This document shows, one piece after another, positions 8,361 through 15,846 of a stretch of 46,907 nt of DNA. Location: assembly GCF_000172415.1 (NCBI RefSeq), contig NZ_ABLD01000034.1:1-46907 (forward strand). Reading direction: 5' to 3'. A model generated the notes under the pieces. It was not told where the DNA came from. It ran no database searches and was given only the letters and a program-made list of their open reading frames with translations. The position numbers and the translations under genes are program-made. Every line of letters starts with the position of its first letter. Position 1 is the stretch's first letter. This stretch comes from Paraburkholderia graminis C4D1M (GTDB lineage Bacteria; Pseudomonadota; Gammaproteobacteria; Burkholderiales; Burkholderiaceae).

Positions 8361-9095
8361 TCATGAGTGGAACGGCAGGAAATCTGGGATCTCTGCCACG
8401 TGGAGTCCGGGTGCGGTTCCGGCATCGACAAGCTCGTGCCCATTGGGAGACAGGATCATGCTGCCTCCAGAATTGTGGCCGGCCGGATAGTCTTCATCAC
8501 TGACGCCGTAGCCGGCCACCATCCAGTAAGCGTTTAACCGATGTGAGGACCGCAGACCCGGGGGGTCGGGACAAGTTTCGATACCCGCCTTTCTGTGCGA
8601 CGCCGAAACCATCAATATCTGCGCGTCCTCCAACTGGAACATATGCAAATGATCGTCGGCGAGAAGTAGCCCCTCGTCTGGCACGATGTCCTGAAACACG
8701 CCGGCTCTCGCGAACTCGGTGGCAACATAGCATGCCCTCGAATCGCCGACCATGGTGGTCCCGGATGAAACCTTACTGCTTGTAAAGAGCCGGCCCTCGT
8801 ACGCCGCATAGGCAGAGCGACAAACCCGATGTCCCAAGCGTGTCCTCACTCCAAAACCGATGAGCGCGTGCTTCCGACTGCTTAGTTCCGTGACATACGA
8901 AGCGAGTTGCGAGCTTAGAACCTTCTCAGCCCTTTGAGAGCACGCGGTTGATGGGGTGGGCAAAACCAGCACGTCGAATTCTTCGCGGCAGACAGTCCGT
9001 TCGACGGCCGCTATGAAAGTTGAATGCTTGCCGGCGAACCAGTCAGACTCGGCCTGTATGACAGCAAGGAGCATAGGGGTCTCCGGCAACGGCAA
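8361..9095 (-). CDS. Nitrilase-fold (carbon-nitrogen hydrolase-like) protein lacking the catalytic triad
   Basis: The 244-residue sequence follows the carbon-nitrogen hydrolase fold: the first strand MLLAVIQAESDW, the LVLPTPSTA strand where family members have a Pro-Glu, a central region with YEGRLFTSSKVSSG, the ILMVSASHR strand, and a late NAYWMVAGYGV segment with a following SGGSMILSPNG, a very typical family ending. The triad is mostly gone: the general-base Glu is T47, the nucleophile Cys is S164 or a neighbour, and only K108 could be the Lys. It is therefore probably not an amidase, and may be a sensor or binding protein. Its start is 12 bases after the stop of the XRE regulator, so the two form an operon. 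An alternative start is Met8 (9074). Confidence 0.6.
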   Translation of the reverse strand: MPLPETPMLLAVIQAESDWFAGKHSTFIAAVERTVCREEFDVLVLPTPSTACSQRAEKVLSSQLASYVTELSSRKHALIGFGVRTRLGHRVCRSAYAAYEGRLFTSSKVSSGTTMVGDSRACYVATEFARAGVFQDIVPDEGLLLADDHLHMFQLEDAQILMVSASHRKAGIETCPDPPGLRSSHRLNAYWMVAGYGVSDEDYPAGHNSGGSMILSPNGHELVDAGTAPGLHVAEIPDFLPFHS

Positions 9096-9107
9096 ACCGG
9101 GGCCGCG

Positions 9108-9404
9108 TTAGCCGTCAGAGAAATCGTACTTCCTGATTTCGTCAATCTCCGAGCGAACGACCCGCCCCAGTTCGCGAAGCTGTCCTGGAGACAGGTCCAC
9201 TGTGTAGGCGTAGTACAGAACGCTAAGAGGATGAACGCCTATAGCCCCCGCGATTTCATCGAGCTTGTCTAGCGTCGGCGTCTGTTTTCCAAGCTCGAGT
9301 GCGCTCAGGTACGTCCGACTGGAGACGCCAAGGCCGTCCTGCGAGATGCCGCGCATCTTGCGTGCTGCTCTCAATCCGCGGGCCAGGCCAAGACGAAGCG
9401 ACAT
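9108..9404 (-). CDS. XRE-family helix-turn-helix regulator
   Basis: This 98-residue protein has an HTH_3 domain across residues about 6-62: LARGLRAARKMRGISQDGLG, then the recognition helix VSSRTYLSALELGK, then TPTLDKLDEIAGAIGVHP. The C-terminal 35 residues are mostly charged helix and may mediate dimerisation. It heads a two-gene operon with the nitrilase-like protein. A nested inverted repeat at 9445-9477, just before its start, is a likely operator for autoregulation. Small XRE proteins of this form often control a linked effector gene, so the nitrilase-like partner may be the controlled function; that is inference. Confidence 0.85.
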   Translation of the reverse strand: MSLRLGLARGLRAARKMRGISQDGLGVSSRTYLSALELGKQTPTLDKLDEIAGAIGVHPLSVLYYAYTVDLSPGQLRELGRVVRSEIDEIRKYDFSDG

Positions 9405-9444
9405 CAGTCATGTGATTAAATTCGAAGATGCCACTTTCGTTCGA

Positions 9445-9477
9445 TGCACACAATTACGCTACAATTGATAGTGTGCA
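9445..9477. promoter_or_regulatory. Nested inverted repeat upstream of the XRE gene, probable operator
   Basis: TGCACAC (9445-9451) and GTGTGCA (9471-9477) form a perfect 7-base inverted repeat. Inside it CAATT (9451-9455) and AATTG (9463-9467) form a second one. It lies 40-73 bases upstream of the XRE start, in the expected promoter position, which fits dimer binding by the regulator. Confidence 0.5.
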
Positions 9478-9599
9478 ATATGTAACTGGCGCCCACCTCT
9501 GGGCTTTACGTCGCTGAAACAAAAGGGTTCGAGGCTGGATGTCACTACGCTTCAGGCGGTGACGCCAACGACTTTGGATCATTGATTTTTCGTGGAAAG

Positions 9600-10022
9600 A
9601 TGCTGTTCACAAAATCACCGTGGGAGACGCCGTTTCGAGTGAGGCATGACCCGTTTAACCGTTGGCGCCTCGCAGGCATCCATCACATATCTACAACCTT
9701 CCTGATTCGTGCCGCAGATGCCCGACCCAACGACCCAAACTGTTACTCGTATATCGTCGCAGACCCTGAGATTCTTGTCTCTACGCTCGAGGCATATCGA
9801 TCGGCCAAGCCCCGTTTGTTTGCGATCGAGTGGGAAACGCTGATTCCTGTCTCGAGTCTGTGGTCATACACGCATACGGAAGGCGGCGGGAATCTGCTCG
9901 CTTACGCGGACGCGAACGGACATTTGCGTGCCTGCAAATCTCAGCAGGCCGATCCACTTACTGCGTGTGACAAGGTACTTCTTTGGGCAGGTGGCGACTC
10001 AGATACGGTATGCCTCGCTTGA
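9600..10022 (+). CDS. Hypothetical protein, about 140 residues
   Basis: I do not recognise this family. The protein has a mixed alpha/beta composition and no signal peptide or membrane segment. Conserved-looking stretches are FRVRHDPFNRWRLAGIHHI near the start and LFAIEWETLIPVSSLWSYT in the middle. It ends with ACDKVLLWAGGDSDTVCLA. An upstream in-frame TTG at 9582 adds six residues and has a nearby GGA; the ATG at 9600 has a purine run directly against it, so neither start is decisive. It is alone on its strand, divergent from the XRE/nitrilase pair and within the island, so it may be accessory cargo. Confidence 0.5.
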   Translation: MLFTKSPWETPFRVRHDPFNRWRLAGIHHISTTFLIRAADARPNDPNCYSYIVADPEILVSTLEAYRSAKPRLFAIEWETLIPVSSLWSYTHTEGGGNLLAYADANGHLRACKSQQADPLTACDKVLLWAGGDSDTVCLA

Positions 10023-10350
10023 TACGAGTATGGCTTGGAGCAGAGGTCAACCAGTAGGAAGCAGCGTGCGAGACCATGCCTAAATGGCGTTGCGCCAGGG
10101 GTTGCTTAGCTGCGCCGTACTTGCTGCTTCCATGCGCAAATCAGGGGCACCGCGGTTCCTTGCATCGACAATGCGGTTGCCCCGCCGCAGAGAGACGGAA
10201 GCCCAGGGCGACATTGACGGAGATGATCGCCCTGGCCGCAAGTGGGCCGGAATTCCGTTTTGCTTGATCGCCATCATGCTCGCCACCCCACGGGCACGTT
10301 GCCAACAGTGACCGTTTCTGTTATCGGGAGCGGATGGCAAAGGACCTAAG
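10023..10350. other. Intergenic region before the AbiEi-like gene, no gene seen
   Basis: Several short overlapping frames exist here but none has a ribosome site or recognisable protein. Only the last bases are clearly functional: AAAGGACCTAAG before the ATG at 10351 is a good ribosome binding site for the AbiEi-like gene. Confidence 0.4.
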
Positions 10351-11013
10351 ATGTTCAATGCTACCGAAATCGTGCAGTTCCTGATGGACTTCGCACCACG
10401 ATCGCAGCCGCTTGGTCTGCGCTACTTTGCGGCGTTTGAAATCGACGCGGAGCAGGTGGGTCAGCTCGTGCAACAGGGGTGGTTGCGACGCTTATCGGAC
10501 GACGCGTATCTGCTACGCGGTGATCAGCCTGGCATTGATGGAACAATTGCCTACTTACGTTCGCATATTCCGGACCTGCACGTTGGGGGACGAACGGCCC
10601 TAGAGTGGCATCGGATGGTGCACCATCTTTCGTTTCGTGAGCGGGTCGATCTGTGGGGCGATGGCTGTGTCAGTCTCCCCATATGGGCGGTGGAAAGGCT
10701 CGCCTGCTCTTATTATTCCCATACTCTGTTCGATGCAAGAATGGATCAGAATTATGGGTTGAAGCCGCTTGCATGGCGTCATGTGCAGGTGATGGTTTCG
10801 GTCCCGGAGCGGGCCATTCTCGAATACGTCAGCGTGTCGCTTGAGCTAGCCCTGATTGAGGGGGTGAGAAATTTGATCGGTAGTCTGAGAAACATTCGAC
10901 TGAATGTTTTGCAGACGCTGGTGGATCACTGCCCGCGCAGGGATGTCGTGTGGGGACTGAAGTTTCTCGCGGAGGATGCAGGCCTGAATTGGGCCCCACG
11001 GTTGCGCGCGTGA
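10351..11013 (+). CDS. AbiEi-family antitoxin (type IV toxin-antitoxin)
   Basis: This 220-residue protein matches the AbiEi pattern. An N-terminal winged-helix reads QPLGLRYFAAFEI...LVQQGWLRRLSDDAYLLRGDQP, the SGWL-rLG-gvY-rG block of the family. Next comes the HVGGRTALEWHRMVHHLSF block, and then the C-terminal segment SVPERAILEYVSVSLE...LVDHCPRRDVVWGLKFLAEDAGLNW, which matches the usual ERA-lEll and v-K-LF-lA-W signatures. AbiEi proteins repress the operon and counteract AbiEii, a nucleotidyltransferase toxin used in phage abortive infection. The stop overlaps a new ATG (TGATG), as expected for a coupled toxin gene, but that frame is cut 47 bases later by IS66 and no nucleotidyltransferase sequence is recognisable beyond it. 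It looks like an orphan antitoxin. Confidence 0.75.
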   Translation: MFNATEIVQFLMDFAPRSQPLGLRYFAAFEIDAEQVGQLVQQGWLRRLSDDAYLLRGDQPGIDGTIAYLRSHIPDLHVGGRTALEWHRMVHHLSFRERVDLWGDGCVSLPIWAVERLACSYYSHTLFDARMDQNYGLKPLAWRHVQVMVSVPERAILEYVSVSLELALIEGVRNLIGSLRNIRLNVLQTLVDHCPRRDVVWGLKFLAEDAGLNWAPRLRA

Positions 11014-11059
11014 TGCACGCTCTTGAACGGATACTTCGCTTGCTTAGCCCTGCTTTTAG
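11013..11059 (+). other. Start of a frame coupled to AbiEi and interrupted by IS66
   Basis: An ATG overlapping the AbiEi stop opens a frame of 15 codons that runs into IS66 at 11060. If IS66 and one copy of its target duplication are removed, the frame continues at 13570 for about 33 more codons and then stops. The rejoined product (about 48 residues) shows no AbiEii motif, so this may be the start of a lost or diverged toxin gene, or just a chance frame. Confidence 0.3.
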
Positions 11060-11101
11060 GTAAGCGCGGCAGCAGTGACGTCTTGACCGGGATCGTGATT
11101 G

Positions 11102-12694
11102 TCAGGCTGGACTGCGGAGCTGATCGGCGACGACCCACGGTGTGAGTTCGTGAACGCGATTGATCGCATGGTCAGCGATGCGTGCGAGCACGTAGCGCAG
11201 ATACGCCTCAGGATCGATGCCATTGAGTTTTGCGGTGCCAACCAGGCTGTAGATGGCGGCGGCACGTTCGCCGCCAGAGTCTGCTCCAGCGAACAGATAG
11301 TTGCGGCGCCCGATGGCCACTCCGCGTAGCGCGCGCTCGACTGGCAGGTTATCAATTTCGAGCTGGCCATCATCGCAGTAGCGTGTGAACGCTTCCCATC
11401 GGTTCAACGCATAGAGGATCGCCCGACTCGTGTCAGATTTGCGCGAGAGCGTTTCGAGAGTCGTCGTGAGCCACGCATGGAACTGGTCAAGTAACGGCCG
11501 TGCGTGCTCGTGGCGATAAGCGCGGCGCTCGTCGGGCGGTTTGCCTCTGATCGTTTCCTCAATCCGGTATAGCGCGCCGATACGCTCGAGCGCTTCGGTG
11601 TTCAACGCATTGGGGCGCGCTGCGTGTAGTTCATAGAACTGTCGTCGGGCGTGCGCCCAGCAAGCTGCCTCCGTGACACACCCGGTTTCGTAGATGGCCT
11701 GGTAGCCACCGTATGCATCGGCTTGCAGTGTGCCGTTGAACGATCTGAGGTGCTGCTGCGGATGGATACCCTTGCGATCCGGCGTGTAGGCAAACCAGAC
11801 CGCCGGCGGCGTGATGTCGGCCGATGCACGATCATCGCGCACGTACACCCACAAGCGACCGGTCTTCGTCTTGCCGTTGCCCGGAGCAAGCACGGGAACC
11901 GGCGTGTCGTCGGCATGCAGTTTCGTCGCCGACATCACGTGAGCACGCAGTGTTTCAACGAGTGGCTGCAGCAGCGTCGCCGCGTGACCGACCCATTTCG
12001 CAAGCAGCGAGCGATCAAGCTCGACGCCTTCTCGCGCGTACATGACTGACTGCCGGTAAAGCGGTATGTGGTCGGCGAACTTCGAGACCAGCACGTGCGC
12101 CAGCAGCCCTGGGCCGGCGAGACCACGCTCGATGGGACGGCTCGGTGCAGGTGCCTGAGAGATGTGGTCGCAACACACGCAGGCAAACTTCGGACGCACA
12201 TGACGGACGACCCGGAAGCTTGCCGGTACGTACTCAAGTTGTTCGGCGACGTCTTCGCCCAGCGACTTCATCAGGCCACCACACTGCGCGCACTTCCCGG
12301 CGGATTCGGGCAAGTGCGTCTGGATCTCGCGCGGCAGATGCTCGGGCAGTGGCTTGCGCGGTGTCTGTTGCACAGCCGTGCGCGGTGTCTTCGGGATTTC
12401 GACCGGTGCCGCGCCTTCATCAGTCTCAAGCTCTTCGAGACGCAGTTCCAGCTGCTCGATCTGACGATCCAGCTTCTCCGACTTGCGACCGAACTGCATA
12501 CGGCGCAGCTTGGCAATAAGCAGCTTCAGGTGTTCGACTTCGGCTGCGCGCGAAGCCAACGCGGCTTGTTGCGAGTCGACTGTTTCTTGCAGTGCGAGCA
12601 CCTGAGCGTCACGCGCGCGAAGTGCCGCCTCCTGGCTGAGCAGCATGGCCTTCAGCGTTTCGACATCGTCGGGAAGTGGGTTCGCGCGCGTCAT
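11102..12694 (-). CDS. tnpC: IS66 transposase TnpC
   Basis: This 530-residue protein has the IS66 layout: an N-terminal coiled coil that begins at about residue 10 (ETLKAMLLSQEAALRARDAQ) and contains LKLLIAKLRRMQFGRKSEKLD, the standard IS66 leucine-zipper/HTH stretch. A zinc-finger follows (CAQCGGLMK...CVCCDHI). The catalytic core contains KLHADDTPVPVL for the first Asp, LQADAYGGYQ for the second, and the VERALRGVAIGRRNYLFAG segment with the catalytic Glu near the C-terminus. It carries out strand transfer for the element. It begins 29 bases after the tnpB stop. The length is normal and no disruption is seen. Confidence 0.95.
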   Translation of the reverse strand: MTRANPLPDDVETLKAMLLSQEAALRARDAQVLALQETVDSQQAALASRAAEVEHLKLLIAKLRRMQFGRKSEKLDRQIEQLELRLEELETDEGAAPVEIPKTPRTAVQQTPRKPLPEHLPREIQTHLPESAGKCAQCGGLMKSLGEDVAEQLEYVPASFRVVRHVRPKFACVCCDHISQAPAPSRPIERGLAGPGLLAHVLVSKFADHIPLYRQSVMYAREGVELDRSLLAKWVGHAATLLQPLVETLRAHVMSATKLHADDTPVPVLAPGNGKTKTGRLWVYVRDDRASADITPPAVWFAYTPDRKGIHPQQHLRSFNGTLQADAYGGYQAIYETGCVTEAACWAHARRQFYELHAARPNALNTEALERIGALYRIEETIRGKPPDERRAYRHEHARPLLDQFHAWLTTTLETLSRKSDTSRAILYALNRWEAFTRYCDDGQLEIDNLPVERALRGVAIGRRNYLFAGADSGGERAAAIYSLVGTAKLNGIDPEAYLRYVLARIADHAINRVHELTPWVVADQLRSPA

Positions 12695-12723
12695 GCGAGC
12701 AGTTTACGCGCCAGCAACGACGT

Positions 12724-13095
12724 TTACAACGCTGAAGTCGGACGTGCCGTTCTCGTCGGTTGCCGCCAGTCGATACCTTCCAGCAGCATCGACAGTTGCG
12801 CCGGGCTCAGGCAAATAACGCCGCTGTCGGCCTGAGGCCATACGAAGCGACCCTTCTCGAGTCGCTTCATCAGCAGGCACATGCCATCGCCGCTCCACCA
12901 CAGCACCTTGAGCAGGTCGCCGCGTTTGCCGCGAAACACGAAGACGTGCCCGCAGAAGGGATCACGTTCCAGCACGGTCTGCACCTTGGCGGCGAGACTG
13001 TTGAAGCCGGCGCGCATGTCAGTGACTCCTGCGGCAAGCCACACTCGGGAGCCGGAAGGCAGGCCAACAGCAGACGGCAGCATCAGCAGGCTCAT
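12724..13095 (-). CDS. tnpB: IS66 accessory protein TnpB
   Basis: This 123-residue protein is a typical IS66 TnpB (Orf2). The signature segments are VWLAAGVTDMRAGFNSLA near residue 20, then DPFCGHVFVFRGKRGDLLKV and LLMKRLEKGRFVWPQ. TnpB is needed for efficient transposition but its biochemical role is not settled. Its start overlaps the tnpA stop by four bases (ATGA), so the two are translationally coupled. No damage is visible. Confidence 0.93.
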   Translation of the reverse strand: MSLLMLPSAVGLPSGSRVWLAAGVTDMRAGFNSLAAKVQTVLERDPFCGHVFVFRGKRGDLLKVLWWSGDGMCLLMKRLEKGRFVWPQADSGVICLSPAQLSMLLEGIDWRQPTRTARPTSAL

Positions 13096-13493
13096 CGAGC
13101 AAGGCCCCGCACAATCTTGATCAAGGTTGCGATGGGTGTGTCAGCGCTTAATCGTAGCCGGACGTCACCGCATTCGACCTCGTAGGTGCCGACACCGTCC
13201 GACGATTGGCTGGCCGTTGCTTCCGGCAAAGGCTCAGCCACCGCCACGGGTAGCCAGCCGAGCGCAGGTGCCTCTGGCAACGAAACGTCGGGCATGCCGA
13301 AATCACCTGCAAGATAATGACGACGCCATTTGAACAGCAGATTGGCGTTGACGTCGTGCTCGCGAGCGATGAGTGCGGCCGATGCGCCCGGCTTGAGTGT
13401 CGCCTCAACGATCTGCCGTTTGAACTCGACCGAAAAATTGGGGCGTTTGGATCGTTTGGATTGCGCAGCGTTGTCCACTATAGCGTCCACCAT
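13092..13493 (-). CDS. tnpA: IS66 accessory protein TnpA (HTH)
   Basis: This 133-residue protein is the first gene of IS66. It has the transposase-8 type helix-turn-helix at about residues 19-60: RPNFSVEFKRQIVEATLKPG, then AALIAREHDVNANLLFKWRRHY. The rest is low in conserved features. The start ATG at 13493 lies 68 bases inside the right end of the element, so promoter and inverted repeat overlap in the same stretch. It overlaps tnpB. Confidence 0.92.
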   Translation of the reverse strand: MVDAIVDNAAQSKRSKRPNFSVEFKRQIVEATLKPGASAALIAREHDVNANLLFKWRRHYLAGDFGMPDVSLPEAPALGWLPVAVAEPLPEATASQSSDGVGTYEVECGDVRLRLSADTPIATLIKIVRGLAR

Positions 13494-13588
13494 TCATTTG
13501 GTGGACACCAAAGTAGCCAAACTCAACGAGGATATCTAGACGGTAATGAAGACGCGCTTACGCTTTTAGCGAGGCGACTGCCGGCAAA

Positions 13589-13858
13589 TCAGCCGTCGTA
13601 CCAGTCCGCGACCGGCCACTTCGACGAAGTCCGCTCACGCGGCACGTCGACCGTAAGATGCTCGACTGATTGACCGGTGCTTGTGCCTTGACGACTCGCT
13701 GTGGAGCTATACCTCTTTGCCGTCCAGCTGACGCTGAAGGCTTCGCCTTGGTCTTCTGCGATCGACGCTACACTGGCTTCAGTGGTGATGCCACATTCGC
13801 CGCTGCAGGCAGGTAAGATGCCGTCGTGTTTTTTCCCATCCATCCTGGTCGTCTTCAC
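13589..13858 (-). CDS. Possible small hypothetical protein
   Basis: An 89-residue frame just outside IS66. Its second half (ending SKWPVADWYDG) looks protein-like in composition, with a segment FSVSWTAKRYSSTASRQGTS, but I do not recognise the family. The opposite strand also has overlapping frames, and the coding signal is not strong. If real, it lies downstream of the coiled-coil gene on the same strand and ends 28 bases from the IS66 end. Confidence 0.3.
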   Translation of the reverse strand: MKTTRMDGKKHDGILPACSGECGITTEASVASIAEDQGEAFSVSWTAKRYSSTASRQGTSTGQSVEHLTVDVPRERTSSKWPVADWYDG

Positions 13859-14025
13859 GTTGCAGGGTGATGAAGTGAAGCGTGAGGGGAAGTGTGGAGC
13901 GTTCGGAAACAGGTAATTATCGGAATCGAAAAAGAGTTTGCGTTGCCTTTTTGATCATCGGACATTGCCGATTGTGCGGGGTCTTCATCAATCTTTACGG
14001 GGAGCGGCGCTTCGCTATTTGCCGT
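13859..14025. other. Short intergenic stretch between two minus-strand genes
   Basis: No gene, hairpin or promoter stands out here. It follows the stop of the coiled-coil gene. Confidence 0.3.
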
Positions 14026-14754
14026 TCACTTCTCTCGTTCGCCGTTGTGCAGATTGTCGGCCTCTGCTGCGGTACGCCTTTCCAAAGAACGGCGACTATC
14101 CAAACGGCCGTAGAATTCCACCGTATCGTTCAGCTCCCGCAAGAAATGAATACTCTGTTCTGTTAGCTCCATCAGGTGGCGAAATCGCTCCTCGCGCAGT
14201 TCCCTTTCGCAGGTCCATCGAATAGCTTGCTGCTCAGATATTGCGTCCGCCAACCGCTTCTCGCAATCTTCCAGCTTGGCTTCCAGCGCGATACGGCGCT
14301 CGTCAAGCCTGGCGAACCTGCTCACGATACTTGAAAGCTCGAAATCGCGTGCGGCAATGCGTTGGCGGAGTTCGGTGAGCTGTGATTTCATCAACGCCAT
14401 AGTCGTAACATCAGCCTGCACCATACTGCATCCTGGTTCCGCCCGCGGGCGACTGACCTCTGTCGTCTGTCCGGTGGCCGGGGCATTCGATACTACCTTC
14501 GTGATTGCAACCTCGAGCCCAGGAACTGACACGCGAAGGACGCCCTTTCCCTCAGTGAATTCCGACTCGATCGCATCGATCTGGCGGCTTAGCTCCACCG
14601 GATCTCCGCCACCGAGCCTATCGCGCACCTTACGCACAGAAATCAATTGTCTGAAGCCTGCCGTCGACATCGTAGCTTCCGCGCCTGCGCCGGTTATCGC
14701 TTCACGGACAACAGGAGAGATCTTTTTTGGAGGTCGAGAGGAGGAGGGGGCCAT
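14026..14754 (-). CDS. Hypothetical protein with possible DNA-binding N-terminus and long coiled coil
   Basis: This 242-residue protein starts with a basic, helical region (VVREAITGAGAEATMSTAG, then ISVRKVRDRLGGGDPVELSR at about residues 33-58). That pattern, a predicted winged helix followed by VR-lG-GDP, resembles the N-terminus of KfrA-type plasmid DNA-binding proteins. Residues about 125-225 are an alpha-helical coiled coil with regular heptads (LTELRQRIAARDFELSSIV, LEAKLEDCEKRLADAISEQ). A KfrA-like architectural or nucleoid protein is the best guess, with low certainty. The ribosome site AAGGAATC is 4 bases before the ATG. Such a gene points to plasmid or island origin of this stretch. 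Confidence 0.5.
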   Translation of the reverse strand: MAPSSSRPPKKISPVVREAITGAGAEATMSTAGFRQLISVRKVRDRLGGGDPVELSRQIDAIESEFTEGKGVLRVSVPGLEVAITKVVSNAPATGQTTEVSRPRAEPGCSMVQADVTTMALMKSQLTELRQRIAARDFELSSIVSRFARLDERRIALEAKLEDCEKRLADAISEQQAIRWTCERELREERFRHLMELTEQSIHFLRELNDTVEFYGRLDSRRSLERRTAAEADNLHNGEREK

Positions 14755-14835
14755 AACGATTCCTTTGAATGCCTGCCGGCTGCGTTACGCTATTTTACTG
14801 AACCAGTCTCACGCGAAGTTGAACGACGGCAGGCA

Positions 14836-14943
14836 TCATGTTCGCATTAAACCAGACGCGATTACCGCAAAGTTCTCAATGGAATGCACCAGACTAGGTC
14901 GCCAAGCTCCAATATGCGAAGGTTGATCGTTTCTTACCTTCAT
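14836..14943 (-). CDS. 35-residue frame coupled to the DUF2384 gene
   Basis: The start ATG overlaps the DUF2384 stop (TGATG), the junction usually seen between antitoxin and toxin genes. The frame runs only 35 codons, beginning MKVRNDQPSHIGAW and ending GLMRT. It does not resemble the start of a RES-domain toxin. It may be a truncated toxin remnant or chance. Confidence 0.22.
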   Translation of the reverse strand: MKVRNDQPSHIGAWRPSLVHSIENFAVIASGLMRT

Positions 14944-15374
14944 CACCAGGCGGTGTCGGGGTCGCCGTAAAATTCATCAAGAGCCACACTGAGCACGCGC
15001 GACGGGTCGCTCTCAAAGACTTCGGCCGGTGTCTGTCCGCCCAGATTTGCGTGCGGCGAATAAAGCCAGAAAGCACTTCGCCAGCCCGCATCGTCGTTTT
15101 CCTTTGGCAACAGAGTCAGTAGTTCGGCGACTTCCGGGCGCAGGTCGCCTCTGCGATCGAACTGAAAGTCCGGGTAGACGAATGCGCGTCGCGCTGCAGA
15201 CCATACGCCTAACAATATCCGGGCCTCGCGTGCCCGGGCGATGCATTCTGCGGCGTCCAGGCTACCGGAAAATCTGCTAAATCGGACGACCTCACTATCG
15301 TTCGGCCAATTCCTGCCAAGTAAGTCGTTCCTGAAATCGATTGCGGCGCTCGCCACGCTTCCAGACCGGTTCAT
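14943..15374 (-). CDS. Antitoxin of the Xre/MbcA/ParS toxin-binding type (DUF2384-like)
   Basis: This 143-residue protein has the C-terminal DUF2384 signature: W-LYSPHANLGGQTPAEVFES followed by DPSRVLSVALDEF (about residues 103-135). The earlier AFVYPDFQFD segment, followed by PEVAELLTLLP, is also common in this group. Members neutralise RES-domain toxins that degrade NAD+, normally encoded directly downstream. Here the downstream space holds only a 35-codon coupled frame and then the coiled-coil gene, so no RES toxin is present. The N-terminal 40 residues have no clear helix-turn-helix. It is either an orphan antitoxin or a survivor of a broken pair. The start at 15374 has a weak GGAA upstream. 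Confidence 0.6.
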   Translation of the reverse strand: MNRSGSVASAAIDFRNDLLGRNWPNDSEVVRFSRFSGSLDAAECIARAREARILLGVWSAARRAFVYPDFQFDRRGDLRPEVAELLTLLPKENDDAGWRSAFWLYSPHANLGGQTPAEVFESDPSRVLSVALDEFYGDPDTAW

Positions 15375-15846
15375 TTCGCAATTCCGTTGTTGCGCTTCCT
15401 TCCCAGATTATCCCGCGCGGGCCAAGCAGGTTGCTCGGCCGAGTACCATCCAGGAACCTTGCCGCGATGGGATCTATCCTGACTGTCACACTGCATGATC
15501 TTGAGCGCTCGTCTTGGAGGGTGAACGTCCGATTTCAACTATGCTCGCGGGCACGGATAGCGCGTTCGATGTGCCGCCGCCGATGCCGGCCCTCTCCACG
15601 CTTACATGCGCACCGACTATCTTCCCGTGTCCAATGCAGGAACTCAAAAGATACACCGGACCGGTTATCACTTCATTTTTCCCGTTCATATTAATGAAGA
15701 CCACAAGACAGGCGTTGCCGAACATTGCAGCCTGTCTTGACGCCCGTTGACCCTATCCACTAAGCGTTCAACGCAGCAACGGGATCGAGCGTGTTTCCGA
15801 CGAACGTGCAGCTATTCAGCAGTCAACGCTAGGATCGACGACAAGT
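15375..15846. other. Region with weak overlapping frames, possible decayed genes
   Basis: Minus-strand frames at 15295-15489 (64 residues, containing ARFLDGTRPSNLLGPRG) and 15486-15725 (79 residues, containing GHGKIVGAHVSVERAG) overlap each other by four bases and look somewhat protein-like, but neither is recognisable and the first overlaps the DUF2384 gene. I treat them as uncertain. Nothing else is seen to 15846. Confidence 0.3.

Larger units (their letters stand above)
11060..13561 (-). mobile_element. Complete IS66-family insertion sequence with 8-bp target duplication
   Basis: The element is 2502 bases long. Its ends are imperfect inverted repeats starting GTAAGCGCG (11060) and, on the other strand, GTAAGCGCG ending at 13561; matches continue inward with a shared CGTCT-GA block. 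The direct repeat GCTTTTAG at 11052-11059 and 13562-13569 is a perfect 8-bp target duplication, the size expected for IS66. It carries the standard tnpA-tnpB-tnpC set on the minus strand, all intact, so the insertion is probably recent and possibly still mobile. It separates AbiEi from whatever followed. Confidence 0.95.

Noticed and set aside
12068..12835. Plus-strand frame opposite IS66 tnpC
   Set aside because: Shadow of the transposase; no family resemblance.
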